Shown here one piece after another: positions 37,179 through 46,643 of a DNA stretch of 64,000 nt. The stretch's first letter is position 1. Each line of letters starts with the position of its first letter. The notes below the pieces were generated by a model. That model saw nothing but the letters and a program-made list of their open reading frames with translations. It was not told the origin of the DNA and made no database searches. A program made the translations under genes and the position numbers. The stretch comes from Bathymodiolus japonicus methanotrophic gill symbiont (lineage in GTDB: Bacteria > Pseudomonadota > Gammaproteobacteria > Methylococcales > Methylomonadaceae), in NCBI RefSeq assembly GCF_019721995.1, contig NZ_BLYC01000001.1, positions 186,001 to 250,000 of the forward strand. Direction: 5' to 3'.

Positions 37179-38186
37179 GTGAAAACACAAGCCCCGGTTA
37201 TTAATATCAAACCTTATGCGAAAGATAAGGAATCTGCAGATACCTCGACGCAAACAGTATCGACTCAAACGAGTGATAATAAACTTGCGGGTGAGCGCAT
37301 TCAGAAAGTACTGGCTCGTGGCGGAGTCGGTTCACGCAGGGAAGTTGAACGCTGGATAACAGAAGGTTTGTTAACACTGAATGGGCAGCCGGTTAGCCTA
37401 GGCGATCGCCTTAAAGCGGGTGATAATTTAATTTTAAAGGGGCGTCCACTAAAGTGGGAAAAATTTAGAGTACAACCGACCCGCGTGCTGATTTATCATA
37501 AGCCTACCGGCGAAGTAGTGACTCGCAATGCCACGGAAGACCGCCCGGTAGTCTTTAAAAAACTGCCTAAACTACAGACTGGGCGATGGATTGCAGTGGG
37601 GCGCCTGGATATCAATACCCAGGGCTTATTATTACTTACCAATAATGGTGAACTGGCGAACCGTTTAATGCACCCCTCATCGGAAATTGACCGTGAATAT
37701 GCTGTACGCATTTTAGGTGAAGTAAGTGACGATAATCTTGCGCAATTAAAAAAAGGTGTGCAACTAGAAGATGGGGTGGCGAAATTCGATGATATTCAGT
37801 TTAATGGTGGTGAAGGTGCTAACCGTTGGTATCACGTGACCGTCAAGGAAGGGCGAAACCGTCTGGTGCGCCGCTTATGGGAAGCACTGGAATTTCAGGT
37901 TAGCCGCTTGATGCGAGTGCGCTATGGCCCGATATTTTTGCCGGATGGCTTAAGTGCCAGACAAACGCATGAATTAACGACGAAAGAACTGGATGATTTA
38001 TTAACATTTGTGGATTTGCCGCGTGAAAGATTTGAGCATGGCACTAAATCAAGATCGCAGACACAAGCTAAAGCAAAATCCAAAACATTTGCTAAACCTG
38101 GAGCCCGTTCGGACAGACGACCTGCTGAGCGAAATAGCTCAGTTAAAAAACCGCGCTTTGACAAAAATAGGCGACCGCGCAAATAA
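37179..38186 (+). CDS. rluB: 23S rRNA pseudouridine synthase RluB
   Basis: 335 residues from a GTG start: a 35-residue polar leader, S4 RNA-binding domain (about 38-95, ERIQKVLARGGVGSRREVERW), and the RsuA-type catalytic domain with GRLDINTQGLLLLTNNG (catalytic Asp) and GRNRLVRRLWEAL. A basic tail (about 285-335) follows. Family members modify U2605 of 23S rRNA. Commonly neighbours segregation genes scpA/scpB, absent here. Confidence 0.92.
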   Translation: MKTQAPVINIKPYAKDKESADTSTQTVSTQTSDNKLAGERIQKVLARGGVGSRREVERWITEGLLTLNGQPVSLGDRLKAGDNLILKGRPLKWEKFRVQPTRVLIYHKPTGEVVTRNATEDRPVVFKKLPKLQTGRWIAVGRLDINTQGLLLLTNNGELANRLMHPSSEIDREYAVRILGEVSDDNLAQLKKGVQLEDGVAKFDDIQFNGGEGANRWYHVTVKEGRNRLVRRLWEALEFQVSRLMRVRYGPIFLPDGLSARQTHELTTKELDDLLTFVDLPRERFEHGTKSRSQTQAKAKSKTFAKPGARSDRRPAERNSSVKKPRFDKNRRPRK

Positions 38187-38224
38187 GCTAGAGCAAAGCA
38201 ACAAATAGATAAATGGATACTAAA

Positions 38225-39193
38225 ATGACCAAACTAACGCTGGGAGAAGACAGCTATATCTGTGATCCGGATGAGTCGGTATTAGATGCGCTGATAAGAG
38301 AAGGCGTTGATATTGCCTATGCATGCAAAAAAGGCACCTGCCATAGTTGTCTTTCGCGTAGCATCGATAGTGCGCCCCCCGAAACAGCACAAAAGGGCTT
38401 GAAAGATACCCAGAAACGACAAAACTATTTTCTTGCCTGTCTGTGCTATCCCAAACTGGATATGCAAATTAAATTACCGGAACAATCGGAAATTTTTAGC
38501 CAGGGTAAAGTGGTAGTGAATGAAATGTTAAACCACAATACCTTGTTATTGAAAGTGCAATGTCAGGATATGCAGGAATATTATGCTGGACAGTTTGTTA
38601 ATTTACAGCGCGATGATGGCTTGATTCGCAGTTATTCCATCGCTAATGTTCCGCAGCAAGACGGTATTTTAGAATTCCATATACGCCGCTTACCCGATGG
38701 TCAGTTTAGCGAGTGGCTACATGATGAAATCAAAGTTGGGGATCATATTGCAGTGTCAGAGCCACAGGGGCACTGTTTTTATGTTCCTGAGCGTGCCGAT
38801 CAGGGTTTATTATTAATAGGCACAGGCACAGGTCTTGCTCCGCTGGCAGGAATTCTAGAAGATGCATTAAAGCAGGGACATACTGGCCCAGTCATGTTAT
38901 TTCACGGATCCAGAACGGTTGAAGATTTATATCGCATAGACGAGCTACGTGAATTTTCCCAGCAATATGAGAATTTTTCATATTTCCCCTGTGTCTCTAG
39001 TGAACCGGTACTCGAAGGATATATTTCCGGACGCGCAGATCAAGTGGCACTAACGCAGATGGATGAATGGCAGGGCTGGCGTGTATTCCTGTGTGGCCAC
39101 CCGGAGATGGTCAGTTCGATGAAAATGGAAGCATTTATGAAAGGAGTGTCAATGGGGGATATTTATACTGATGCGTTCGTTGTGGCGGGGTAG
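38225..39193 (+). CDS. ferredoxin-FAD/NAD(P)H oxidoreductase (MmoC/AscD-like)
   Basis: About 322 residues: N-terminal plant-type [2Fe-2S] ferredoxin (CKKGTCHSC, then CLC near residue 75), an FAD domain with RSYSIAN, and an NAD(P) domain with IGTGTGLAPLAGI and LCGHPEMV. This three-domain layout serves as electron donor to oxygenases (such as the soluble methane monooxygenase reductase) or to deoxysugar enzymes; no oxygenase is adjacent, so the partner is unknown. An ATG at 38213 would add four residues. Confidence 0.8.
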   Translation: MTKLTLGEDSYICDPDESVLDALIREGVDIAYACKKGTCHSCLSRSIDSAPPETAQKGLKDTQKRQNYFLACLCYPKLDMQIKLPEQSEIFSQGKVVVNEMLNHNTLLLKVQCQDMQEYYAGQFVNLQRDDGLIRSYSIANVPQQDGILEFHIRRLPDGQFSEWLHDEIKVGDHIAVSEPQGHCFYVPERADQGLLLIGTGTGLAPLAGILEDALKQGHTGPVMLFHGSRTVEDLYRIDELREFSQQYENFSYFPCVSSEPVLEGYISGRADQVALTQMDEWQGWRVFLCGHPEMVSSMKMEAFMKGVSMGDIYTDAFVVAG

Positions 39194-39249
39194 TTGAGAT
39201 ATATTCCGTAAATATAAAATCAATAGGTCAAAGTCATTGAAATTTTAGA

Positions 39250-39914
39250 ATGAGAATTTATTTAGATAACTGTTGCTTTAATAGGCCATTTGATGATCAG
39301 TCACAACGTAGGGTTTTATTAGAGTCAGAGGCTAATAGTGCATACTTAAGAGACTATTTCTTAAATTTCAATGAGGTAGACTGTAGGCTGGATTAGGTTT
39401 TTTTAGCGTAGCGAAAAAACGTAACCCAGCAATACGTTGATTTATAGGGAAACGCTGGGTTACGTTATCGCGTTTTGCTTGATAAGCTAACCCAGCCTAC
39501 ATATGCAAGCTATTGTTTGTTAATATATTAATGCTTAAGTAAGCAGTATTAGAGTCAGAGGCGAAACTAAATATACAGGAAAATATTCGACTGGGTATAT
39601 TTGAGTTGGTTTGGTCGTACATACTAGATTATGAAAATAGCCAAAATCCATTTCGAGAAAGACGCGAGCAAATTATAAAGTGGCGAGAATATGCTGGCGA
39701 AGATATTGTAGAAAATGATGAAATTCTTAATATTGCGGCAACGAATATGAAACATAGTATTAAAAAAATAGATTCATTGCATTTAGCTTGTGCTACCTGG
39801 GCTAATGCAGATTATTTTTTAACAACTGATGATGGAATAATCAAGCATGCAATGGCTATTCAAAATATCAAAATCGTAGATCCAATTGGTTTCATTAAAG
39901 AGGTCATAATATAA
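39250..39914 (+). pseudogene. PIN-domain protein interrupted by MITE I
   Basis: The N-terminal part ([16 protein letters not shown], with the first acidic residue) at 39250-39332 is separated from the rest (VWSYILDYENSQNPFRERRE, DSLHLACATWANADYFLTTDDG with further acidic residues) at 39563-39914. Removing MITE I and one copy of its 11-bp duplication restores LLESEAKLNIQE in frame. PIN proteins are usually RNases, often toxins; here the partner would be the small downstream frame. Confidence 0.85.
39333..39551. repeat. MITE I with 11-bp target duplication
   Basis: 219 bp, 18-bp inverted ends (TAATAGTGCATACTTAAG with two mismatches at the other end), flanked by GAGTCAGAGGC at 39322-39332 and 39552-39562. 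Its centre (39383-39500) is a separate palindromic repeat starting GTAGGCTGG and ending CCAGCCTAC, so one repeat may sit inside the other. Confidence 0.88.
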
Positions 39915-40111
39915 TTACTGACACAGAAATAAAGTCTAAAGGAGTTCAAATTCTGGCAACATATTTAGGCGATGTTGAAATGGAGCGGTTTATTGCTCTT
40001 ATTCAAAGAGAACCATTTGATTACACAAAATGGCATCAAAAAATTGATGAAGATATAAGCCTCAAAGAGTTAAGTCTAAAGGCAATGTCGTTAAGAAAAA
40101 AAGCGCCTTAA
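39911..40111 (+). CDS. small protein after the PIN gene, start codon unclear
   Basis: A frame of about 66 codons overlaps the PIN stop by 4 bp and reads ITDTEIKSKGVQILATYLG then FIALIQREPFDYTKWHQ. It looks like a real conserved small protein, probably the cognate antitoxin or partner, but no ATG/GTG/TTG is present at the expected place; the likely initiation codon is ATA (39911) or ATT (39914). It may have lost its start by mutation. Confidence 0.5.
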   Translation: MITDTEIKSKGVQILATYLGDVEMERFIALIQREPFDYTKWHQKIDEDISLKELSLKAMSLRKKAP

Positions 40112-40119
40112 TTTAGAAA

Positions 40120-40261
40120 CTGAAGTTTCCCAATTATTGAGTAGCTGAAATACACAATGCTGGTGTATCGAGGTTTATTTTAGGTGGTTTTGTCATGTTT
40201 ATAGCAAACCCCTACTTAATTCCCCTTAGGCAATAGCATTTGAAACGAATGAAAAGACTAT
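40120..40261. repeat. MITE D, copy 5, right part lost
   Basis: The first 142 of 204 bp of D, ending at GAAAAGACTAT where a B element begins. The right end and target duplication are missing. Confidence 0.9.
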
Positions 40262-40541
40262 CGCTGAAAATCATGGAAACGGAGCTTAGCGAAGTGGTGA
40301 TTTTTAGTCCCTGATAGGCGACAGGGCAATTCGCTGATTCGACGTGTGCTAGTAGCACGCGAGAGGAGCAAGAATTGCATTCCGAATAGCCGTCCAGCCA
40401 GTGAGGTAGTAATGACGAAGCGTCTTTTGTGCGTAGTCGTTGCGGACGCAGGGCGTTCAGGGCATCTCCCATCCGCTGCGTAGGTGAACGAATTATGGCG
40501 ACAGGAGTCCCGGAATTTCGTGAGGTAGCATGGCGCGCCTG
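40262..40541 (+). repeat. structured element B, copy 3
   Basis: 280 bp joining a truncated MITE D on the left to a T2 element lacking its first about 420 bp on the right. As at 5929 and 19475, DNA on one or both sides was lost. Confidence 0.9.
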
Positions 40542-40617
40542 AAAACGTATTTATAAGGTTTACAAGCAGAAACACAAAGGCTCCGGCGGGTATGTTAATG
40601 GACAAACGATAGTATTA

Positions 40618-41586
40618 TTGCTGCTAGTTACCTCATCCATTACAGTGCCTGTCGGTTTTTTCTTTTATATGCCGGATCCAGCCTTAAAGCAGTGGGATAA
40701 AGAAGATAAACGGTTGAAAAAGAGCGGTATAGCAAAAAAAGATCGGCCTATTAAGCCTGAACGTGACAGTGCCTACCCGACCAAAACAGAGATTGCATTA
40801 GGCTTATTAAAAGAGTTTAAAGTTGCGCATAGCCTGATTAAAATTAAAGGCGTACTGGCTGATGCGCTGTATGGTGAAAAAGCCTTTATGGACGAAGCCG
40901 CTAAAGAATCTGGAGGCTCGCAGGTGATTAGCCAATTACGTAAAAACCAAAAAATTGAATATAGAGGTAGAATAAGGTCAGTCGAGAGCTACTTTAATTC
41001 GATTAACAAAGGCATTGATCAGATAATACGTGTACGTGGCGGCAAAGAGATTAAAGTGACTGTCAGCAGTGCACGATTAAAGGTGAGTTCTCACAGTAAA
41101 AAACGCTTTGTCATTGCCTTAAAATATGACGGTGAAAACGACTATCGCTATTTAGTGGCGACAGACCTGACTTGGCGCACACAAGATATTATTCAAGCCT
41201 ATACGTTGAGATGGCTGATTGAGGTTTTCTTTGAGGACTGGAAGCTTTATGAAGGATGGGGACGTGAGGCCAAACAATTAGATGAAGAGGGATCAAGCCG
41301 TGGCCTGATTCTGAGTCTTTTGTTTGACCATTGCCTTCTCCTTCACCCAGAGCAAATAGCCCGCATTGAAAGAAAACTACCTGCGTATACCGTAGGAAGC
41401 TTACAGCGCAAGTCTCAAATGGATGTACTGCTTGAGTTCATCACGTCATTGCTAGAGTTTCCAGATCCTGGTGATAAGCTGAAAGAGTTAGGTGAATTAA
41501 TAAAGGATGTGTTTCAACTGATGCCATCAGGAAAACATATGATTGGCAGAGATTTAGGGCGCTTAGCCCATCTTCGTCACTATTGA
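40618..41586 (+). pseudogene. T2 transposase, N-terminus and last codons lost
   Basis: Open for about 320 residues, starting inside the protein (VTSSITVPVGFFFYMPD), with catalytic Asp in GVLADALYGEK and YTLRWLIEVFFEDWK (IS4 Y-R-E-K signature). The true C terminus lies beyond the MITE E insertion. Unlike copy a at 25005 it has no frameshifts, so it is younger or better preserved. Confidence 0.88.
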
Positions 41587-41895
41587 TGATGTAGTTGTTA
41601 TAAATCAATTGGTTGAAATTTTAAAAAGTAGCCAGTTGGCACTACAGATTTTGTGTTTTTGTCATCAGTGTTCCCATTGAAAGAAGAAGTACCTAAACAA
41701 AGCAGCCTATAACCTACCTGAAGGTAGCACCACTCGAATATTTCCATCTTTTTGATTTTAATCACTTATAACAGAAAATAGACACTCTGTAGGCACCGTA
41801 AAAAAACAACAAATAATTTCAAATAAAGCTTGCAATTGCCGAAAAAATTTTTCTAAAAATTTCCGTTTTAATCACCTCATAAACGGATATCACCC

Positions 41896-43071
41896 ATGCT
41901 TAAAGACCTACCACTCTCTGAACATATTCACCAACACTGCAATGAAAGTATGGAACGTTCCCTGTTAGCAGAGCGTCATCCTTTGTGGGCTCGTTCATGC
42001 CCAGAGTTGAAGGATATCGACTTTATTCGCCTTGGGTTATTACGCTGTATCAGTGTAGTCGATAGTGGTCGCCATTTCCTCCAAACCAATGAACAGATTT
42101 ATGGCCAGCTGCTTCCCCACTCAACGTATTTTAAATCACTGAAGTCGCATAGACGAACAAGTATGCTTGAGGCATTTGAACAGCAGAGCTATCATCTTCA
42201 CGCTGAAACACTGCTGTCGCAAGGCATTGATTATCTTAAAGCATTCCCGGAACTTGACGAATACACCATAGAAGCAGCGGATGGACATTTTATTGATCAT
42301 GCCTGCCATACTGAAAAAAACAGCAAGGGGAAAGTTTATGCGGCTGGGGGGATTTACGCGTTGAATCTCAGAAGTGGGTTGCTCAGATTTCTTTGTCTGG
42401 TGACAAACGGAACTCAGAGGCATCAAGAAATACCTGTGTTACGAGATCATATTGAAAAGCAAAACAAGGGAAATAACAGCTCTCAGAAACATCTCTATGT
42501 CTACGATAAAGCCGTCACCGACTTTGTCTGGTGGGATCGGCAGAAACGACATGCTAATTACATGATTTCAATGCTAAAAGAAAATTCAATTGCGACTCTG
42601 GTTGAGTCTATCCCTTTTGACTCCCGCCATGAGATCAATACAGGGGTTGAAGCATACAGTGTGTACGAAAACAAGGGCATCAAATTTAACGTGGTGGATT
42701 ACCGTGATCCAGAAACCGGAAAACTTCACCGGTTTGTGACAACCTTGCCAATGACTATTAACCCTGGAACCATTGCCATGCTGTATTTCAAGCGATGGAC
42801 GATTGAAAAGACATTCAATAACACTAAAAGTAATTTCAAGGAAACTAAAGCTTGGTCTTCCAATACCCGCTCACTTGAAAATCAAATGCGCCTGACTGCA
42901 ATGAGCTATAATTTAATGCGCGTGTTTGAAGAGAGTTCAAAAACACAACAGCCAGAATTGATTCATCCATCGGATAAAAAATATAGCGAGGCTCTGGAGA
43001 TAAGGCAGCAACAGGCTCAAAAACGAGATCGTTTTGTGAATCCATTATTTTTCCAGGCAAGAATATTATAG
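41896..43071 (+). pseudogene. T1 transposase, C-terminus cut by IS-Y
   Basis: Identical at protein level to residues 1-388 of the intact T1b transposase (45001-46299), including the YFKRWTIEKTFNNTK signature, then ended by IS-Y. About 43 C-terminal residues are missing. It carries the full T1 left end and upstream region that T1b lacks. Confidence 0.9.
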
Positions 43072-44372
43072 CACCCCAAAGAGTCAAGACAGATTTTTCA
43101 ACAATCCTTATTCCATATTCCTAAGCCGCTTCATTCTGCTGTTCATTAGCTAAAATACTTTCTCTATATACATTCATTGGTTTTTTATAGTCCAGGGTTT
43201 CATGAAACCGTTGATGATTATAAAACTCAATATAGTCATCAACATCTTCTATTAACGCTCTAATTGAACCATATTCATTTAAATAAATACGCTCACATTT
43301 TGCACTTCGCCAAAACCGTTCAATACAAATATTATCCGTTGCTCGTCCTTTTCCATCCATAGAAATAGTAATGCCTTTGTTTTTTAGTCGTTGGGTATGA
43401 ATTTCACTGGTGTATTGACTGCCTTGATCCGTATTAAAAATTTCAGGTGTTCCGTAGAGAGAAAGCGCTTCATCTAATACATCCATAACTAAAAAAGAAT
43501 CCATTGTGTTTGATATTTTATGGGCGAGCACTGCTTTTGAGTGCCAATCAATAATCGCCGCTAAATAAACCATCCCTTCTTTGGTTTTAATATAGGTTAT
43601 ATCTGTACTCCAAACTTGGTTAGCGTGTGATATATCAAGATCTCTAAGCTTATAAGTATATTTTTTATGTTCTTTTATGGGGATCGTTGTATTGACTTGT
43701 TTTACCGCTAATACGGCTTTCAAGCCCATCTGCTGCCGATAACTCGCCACCGTGTTTAAACTGACTTTAAAACCACCTTCAAGCAACTGCTGGTGTACTT
43801 TAGCCGCACCATAAATAGGGATGTCTTTAAAAATGTGATTAATCTGAGTTTTGATCTCTTCTTTCTTTTTATTCTCTCTTTTTTTGTAATAGAGATTGCT
43901 TCTATTTAATCCTAATAATGCACACTGCTGTGTTAGAGGTAGAGTGTTAAGCTTGGGCTCAATCAACTGTTTTCTATCAGATGAGTCCAAGCTTTTTAGC
44001 TTTTTTTCGAGCCACTCCTTTTCAACCGTCATTTTTCCTACGATTTTTGTGAGCATCTCATTTTGTTCTTGAGCTGCTAATAGATCCTCTTTGTAATCTT
44101 TAACGGCTTTGGAGGGCTCCATTGCTATTTCTGCATTGTCTAAGAATATTTTTTTCCAGTTTTGTAGGTTCTTAGGTGTGATGTTATTTGCACTGGCAAT
44201 TTCTTGCAGTGTTTTTTCATTCTTTAAAACTTCTAATACCAACTTGCTTTTAAATTCAGCACTGTAGACCGTTCTTTTTCTGCTCATTTTAATACTCCAA
44301 TTTTTTACAAATAGTAACTAATTTGGAATAAGATTGCTTTGATTTCTTGTCTGGATTTGCTGGGGGATTATA
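43067..44372 (-). mobile_element. IS3-type element IS-Y, complete
   Basis: About 1.3 kb with related inverted ends (TATAGCACCCC and TATAATCCCCC read inward) and one intact long transposase gene. The T1 sequence does not continue across it, so a rearrangement followed insertion. Confidence 0.85.
43121..44287 (-). CDS. IS3-family transposase, OrfA and OrfB in one frame
   Basis: 388 residues in one continuous frame: N-terminal HTH (KSKLVLEVLKNEKTLQEIA), leucine-rich coil, the HTH_21 segment (IFKDIPIYGAAKVHQQL) and the rve core with WSTDITYI (Asp), IFNTDQGSQYTS (Asp) and NICIERFWRSAKCERIYL (Glu). Most IS3 elements need a -1 frameshift to make this product; here it is a natural fusion. Complete and probably functional. 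Confidence 0.94.
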   Translation of the reverse strand: MSRKRTVYSAEFKSKLVLEVLKNEKTLQEIASANNITPKNLQNWKKIFLDNAEIAMEPSKAVKDYKEDLLAAQEQNEMLTKIVGKMTVEKEWLEKKLKSLDSSDRKQLIEPKLNTLPLTQQCALLGLNRSNLYYKKRENKKKEEIKTQINHIFKDIPIYGAAKVHQQLLEGGFKVSLNTVASYRQQMGLKAVLAVKQVNTTIPIKEHKKYTYKLRDLDISHANQVWSTDITYIKTKEGMVYLAAIIDWHSKAVLAHKISNTMDSFLVMDVLDEALSLYGTPEIFNTDQGSQYTSEIHTQRLKNKGITISMDGKGRATDNICIERFWRSAKCERIYLNEYGSIRALIEDVDDYIEFYNHQRFHETLDYKKPMNVYRESILANEQQNEAA

Positions 44373-44668
44373 ATGCAGCTATACATTTATGCGCGTATTT
44401 TGAAGAGATGTTTCAAAACACAACAGCCAGAATTGATTCATCCATCGGATAAAAAATGTGCGACTCTTTTGAGATATGCAGCAACAGCTCAAAAACGAGA
44501 TCGTTTTGTGAATCCATTATTTTTCCAGGCAAGAATATCTCGTATCAGCTCGTATACCATTCGGGCAGTTCAAAACGCAATAATAACAGGAATGTCTTTA
44601 CAGTGCTTTATGAGCTCTCTTGTGGCGAGGTTAGTCTCACGGCATCAATTGATAGGGGAACACTGATG

Positions 44669-44890
44669 GTTTTTGTATAAAACGTTGGATTTTTTAGAGT
44701 ATTTTTGTCGCATGTAAATTACACTCAAATAATGATGATTTTTTTGACAAAAGTCAATGAATTTATCGACAAAAATAATATAAATGGCACTACAAAACTT
44801 TCAAAAAAAACACCATTGATTTTAAAGAGAATTTTTCGACAAAAAATCGCTTAAACCGATGAATCAATGGCTTAGAAAGATGAAAGTGAC
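44669..44890. repeat. duplicated right part of MITE E
   Basis: 222 bp equal to 46302-46523 but lacking the last nine bases of the element. Together with the adjacent T1 tail it repeats the T1-end/E-right junction found at 46301, evidence of a segmental duplication. Confidence 0.88.
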
Positions 44891-44924
44891 GGTAGTGGTA
44901 AACGTTTTACCTGAGACTAAATAG

Positions 44925-46301
44925 CAAATAAAGCTTGCAATTGCCGAAAAAATTTTTCTAAAAATTTCCGTTTTAATCACCTCATAAACGGATATCACCC
45001 ATGCTTAAAGACCTACCACTCTCTGAACATATTCACCAACACTGCAATGAAAGTATGGAACGTTCCCTGTTAGCAGAGCGTCATCCTTTGTGGGCTCGTT
45101 CATGCCCAGAGTTGAAGGATATCGACTTTATTCGCCTTGGGTTATTACGCTGTATCAGTGTAGTCGATAGTGGTCGCCATTTCCTCCAAACCAATGAACA
45201 GATTTATGGCCAGCTGCTTCCCCACTCAACGTATTTTAAATCACTGAAGTCGCATAGACGAACAAGTATGCTTGAGGCATTTGAACAGCAGAGCTATCAT
45301 CTTCACGCTGAAACACTGCTGTCGCAAGGCATTGATTATCTTAAAGCATTCCCGGAACTTGACGAATACACCATAGAAGCAGCGGATGGACATTTTATTG
45401 ATCATGCCTGCCATACTGAAAAAAACAGCAAGGGGAAAGTTTATGCGGCTGGGGGGATTTACGCGTTGAATCTCAGAAGTGGGTTGCTCAGATTTCTTTG
45501 TCTGGTGACAAACGGAACTCAGAGGCATCAAGAAATACCTGTGTTACGAGATCATATTGAAAAGCAAAACAAGGGAAATAACAGCTCTCAGAAACATCTC
45601 TATGTCTACGATAAAGCCGTCACCGACTTTGTCTGGTGGGATCGGCAGAAACGACATGCTAATTACATGATTTCAATGCTAAAAGAAAATTCAATTGCGA
45701 CTCTGGTTGAGTCTATCCCTTTTGACTCCCGCCATGAGATCAATACAGGGGTTGAAGCATACAGTGTGTACGAAAACAAGGGCATCAAATTTAACGTGGT
45801 GGATTACCGTGATCCAGAAACCGGAAAACTTCACCGGTTTGTGACAACCTTGCCAATGACTATTAACCCTGGAACCATTGCCATGCTGTATTTCAAGCGA
45901 TGGACGATTGAAAAGACATTCAATAACACTAAAAGTAATTTCAAGGAAACTAAAGCTTGGTCTTCCAATACCCGCTCACTTGAAAATCAAATGCGCCTGA
46001 CTGCAATGAGCTATAATTTAATGCGCGTGTTTGAAGAGAGTTCAAAAACACAACAGCCAGAATTGATTCATCCATCGGATAAAAAATATAGCGAGGCTCT
46101 GGAGATAAGGCAGCAACAGGCTCAAAAACGAGATCGTTTTGTGAATCCATTATTTTTCCAGGCAAGAATATCTCGTATCAGCTCGTATACCATTCGGGCA
46201 GTTCAAAACGCAATAATAACAGGAATGTCTTTACAGTGCTTTATGAGCTCTCTTGTGGCGAGGTTAGTCTCACGGCATCAATTGATAGGGGAACACTGAT
46301 G
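44925..46301 (+). mobile_element. IS4-type element T1, copy b, left end missing
   Basis: Begins in the T1 leader (CAAATAAAGCTTGC), about 240 bp inside the normal left end, and runs to the right end GGGAACACTGATG. It carries the only complete T1 transposase gene but, without its left end, cannot move alone. Confidence 0.9.
45001..46299 (+). CDS. T1 transposase, IS4 superfamily, intact
   Basis: 432 residues. The IS4 signature Y-x2-R-x3-E-x6-K is present (YFKRWTIEKTFNNTK), and the first catalytic Asp is probably that of EAADGHFIDH, the second that of YVYDKAVTDFVWWD. The stop codon TGA lies inside the right inverted repeat. Because its left end is missing it may act in trans on copies with both ends. 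Its three relatives in the window are all broken. Confidence 0.93.
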   Translation: MLKDLPLSEHIHQHCNESMERSLLAERHPLWARSCPELKDIDFIRLGLLRCISVVDSGRHFLQTNEQIYGQLLPHSTYFKSLKSHRRTSMLEAFEQQSYHLHAETLLSQGIDYLKAFPELDEYTIEAADGHFIDHACHTEKNSKGKVYAAGGIYALNLRSGLLRFLCLVTNGTQRHQEIPVLRDHIEKQNKGNNSSQKHLYVYDKAVTDFVWWDRQKRHANYMISMLKENSIATLVESIPFDSRHEINTGVEAYSVYENKGIKFNVVDYRDPETGKLHRFVTTLPMTINPGTIAMLYFKRWTIEKTFNNTKSNFKETKAWSSNTRSLENQMRLTAMSYNLMRVFEESSKTQQPELIHPSDKKYSEALEIRQQQAQKRDRFVNPLFFQARISRISSYTIRAVQNAIITGMSLQCFMSSLVARLVSRHQLIGEH

Positions 46302-46643
46302 GTTTTTGTATAAAACGTTGGATTTTTTAGAGTATTTTTGTCGCATGTAAATTACACTCAAATAATGATGATTTTTTTGACAAAAGTCAATGAATTTATC
46401 GACAAAAATAATATAAATGGCACTACAAAACTTTCAAAAAAAACACCATTGATTTTAAAGAGAATTTTTCGACAAAAAATCGCTTAAACCGATGAATCAA
46501 TGGCTTAGAAAGATGAAAGTGACGAAGATGGGTTAGGGCCAACAGCATCATTAAAGTATTGTTCTGCTGGGTGAAGGTAAGAGTTTGATGGCAATGGGAT
46601 GGAAAAACTTGAACATCGAGTATTAAGGATACATGAAGCAGGA

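Larger units (their letters stand above)
41663..44668 (+). mobile_element. IS4-type element T1, copy a, with IS3 insertion
   Basis: Left end CATCAGTGTTCCC at 41663, preceded by GTTTTTGT (41655-41662); the same 8 bp follows the right ends at 44668 and 46301. IS-Y sits at 43067-44372. The T1 sequence beyond it (44373-44668) overlaps what precedes it and is more divergent, so it derives from another T1 copy. Confidence 0.88.
41567..46532. repeat. MITE E, copy 4, opened by T1
   Basis: Left part 41567-41662 and right part 46302-46532. Their sum minus the 8-bp duplication is exactly 319 bp, the intact length. TTAG flanks both outer ends. An additional right part lacking the last nine bases is at 44669-44890. 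Confidence 0.92.
40542..46621 (+). mobile_element. IS4-type element T2, copy b, split by MITE E/T1 nest
   Basis: T2 sequence at 40542-41566 and 46533-46621, ending in the T2 inverted end AACTTGAACATCGAGT. The left end is missing. MITE E entered at TTAG and T1 then entered MITE E. A further duplication enlarged the nest to about 5 kb. Confidence 0.9.

Noticed and set aside
43065-44372. ATTATA on both sides of IS-Y as a 6-bp target duplication
   Set aside because: Intact T1 reads GAATATCTCG at this place, so ATTATA is not the target. The TATA belongs to the inverted ends, where it is palindromic and imitates a direct repeat.
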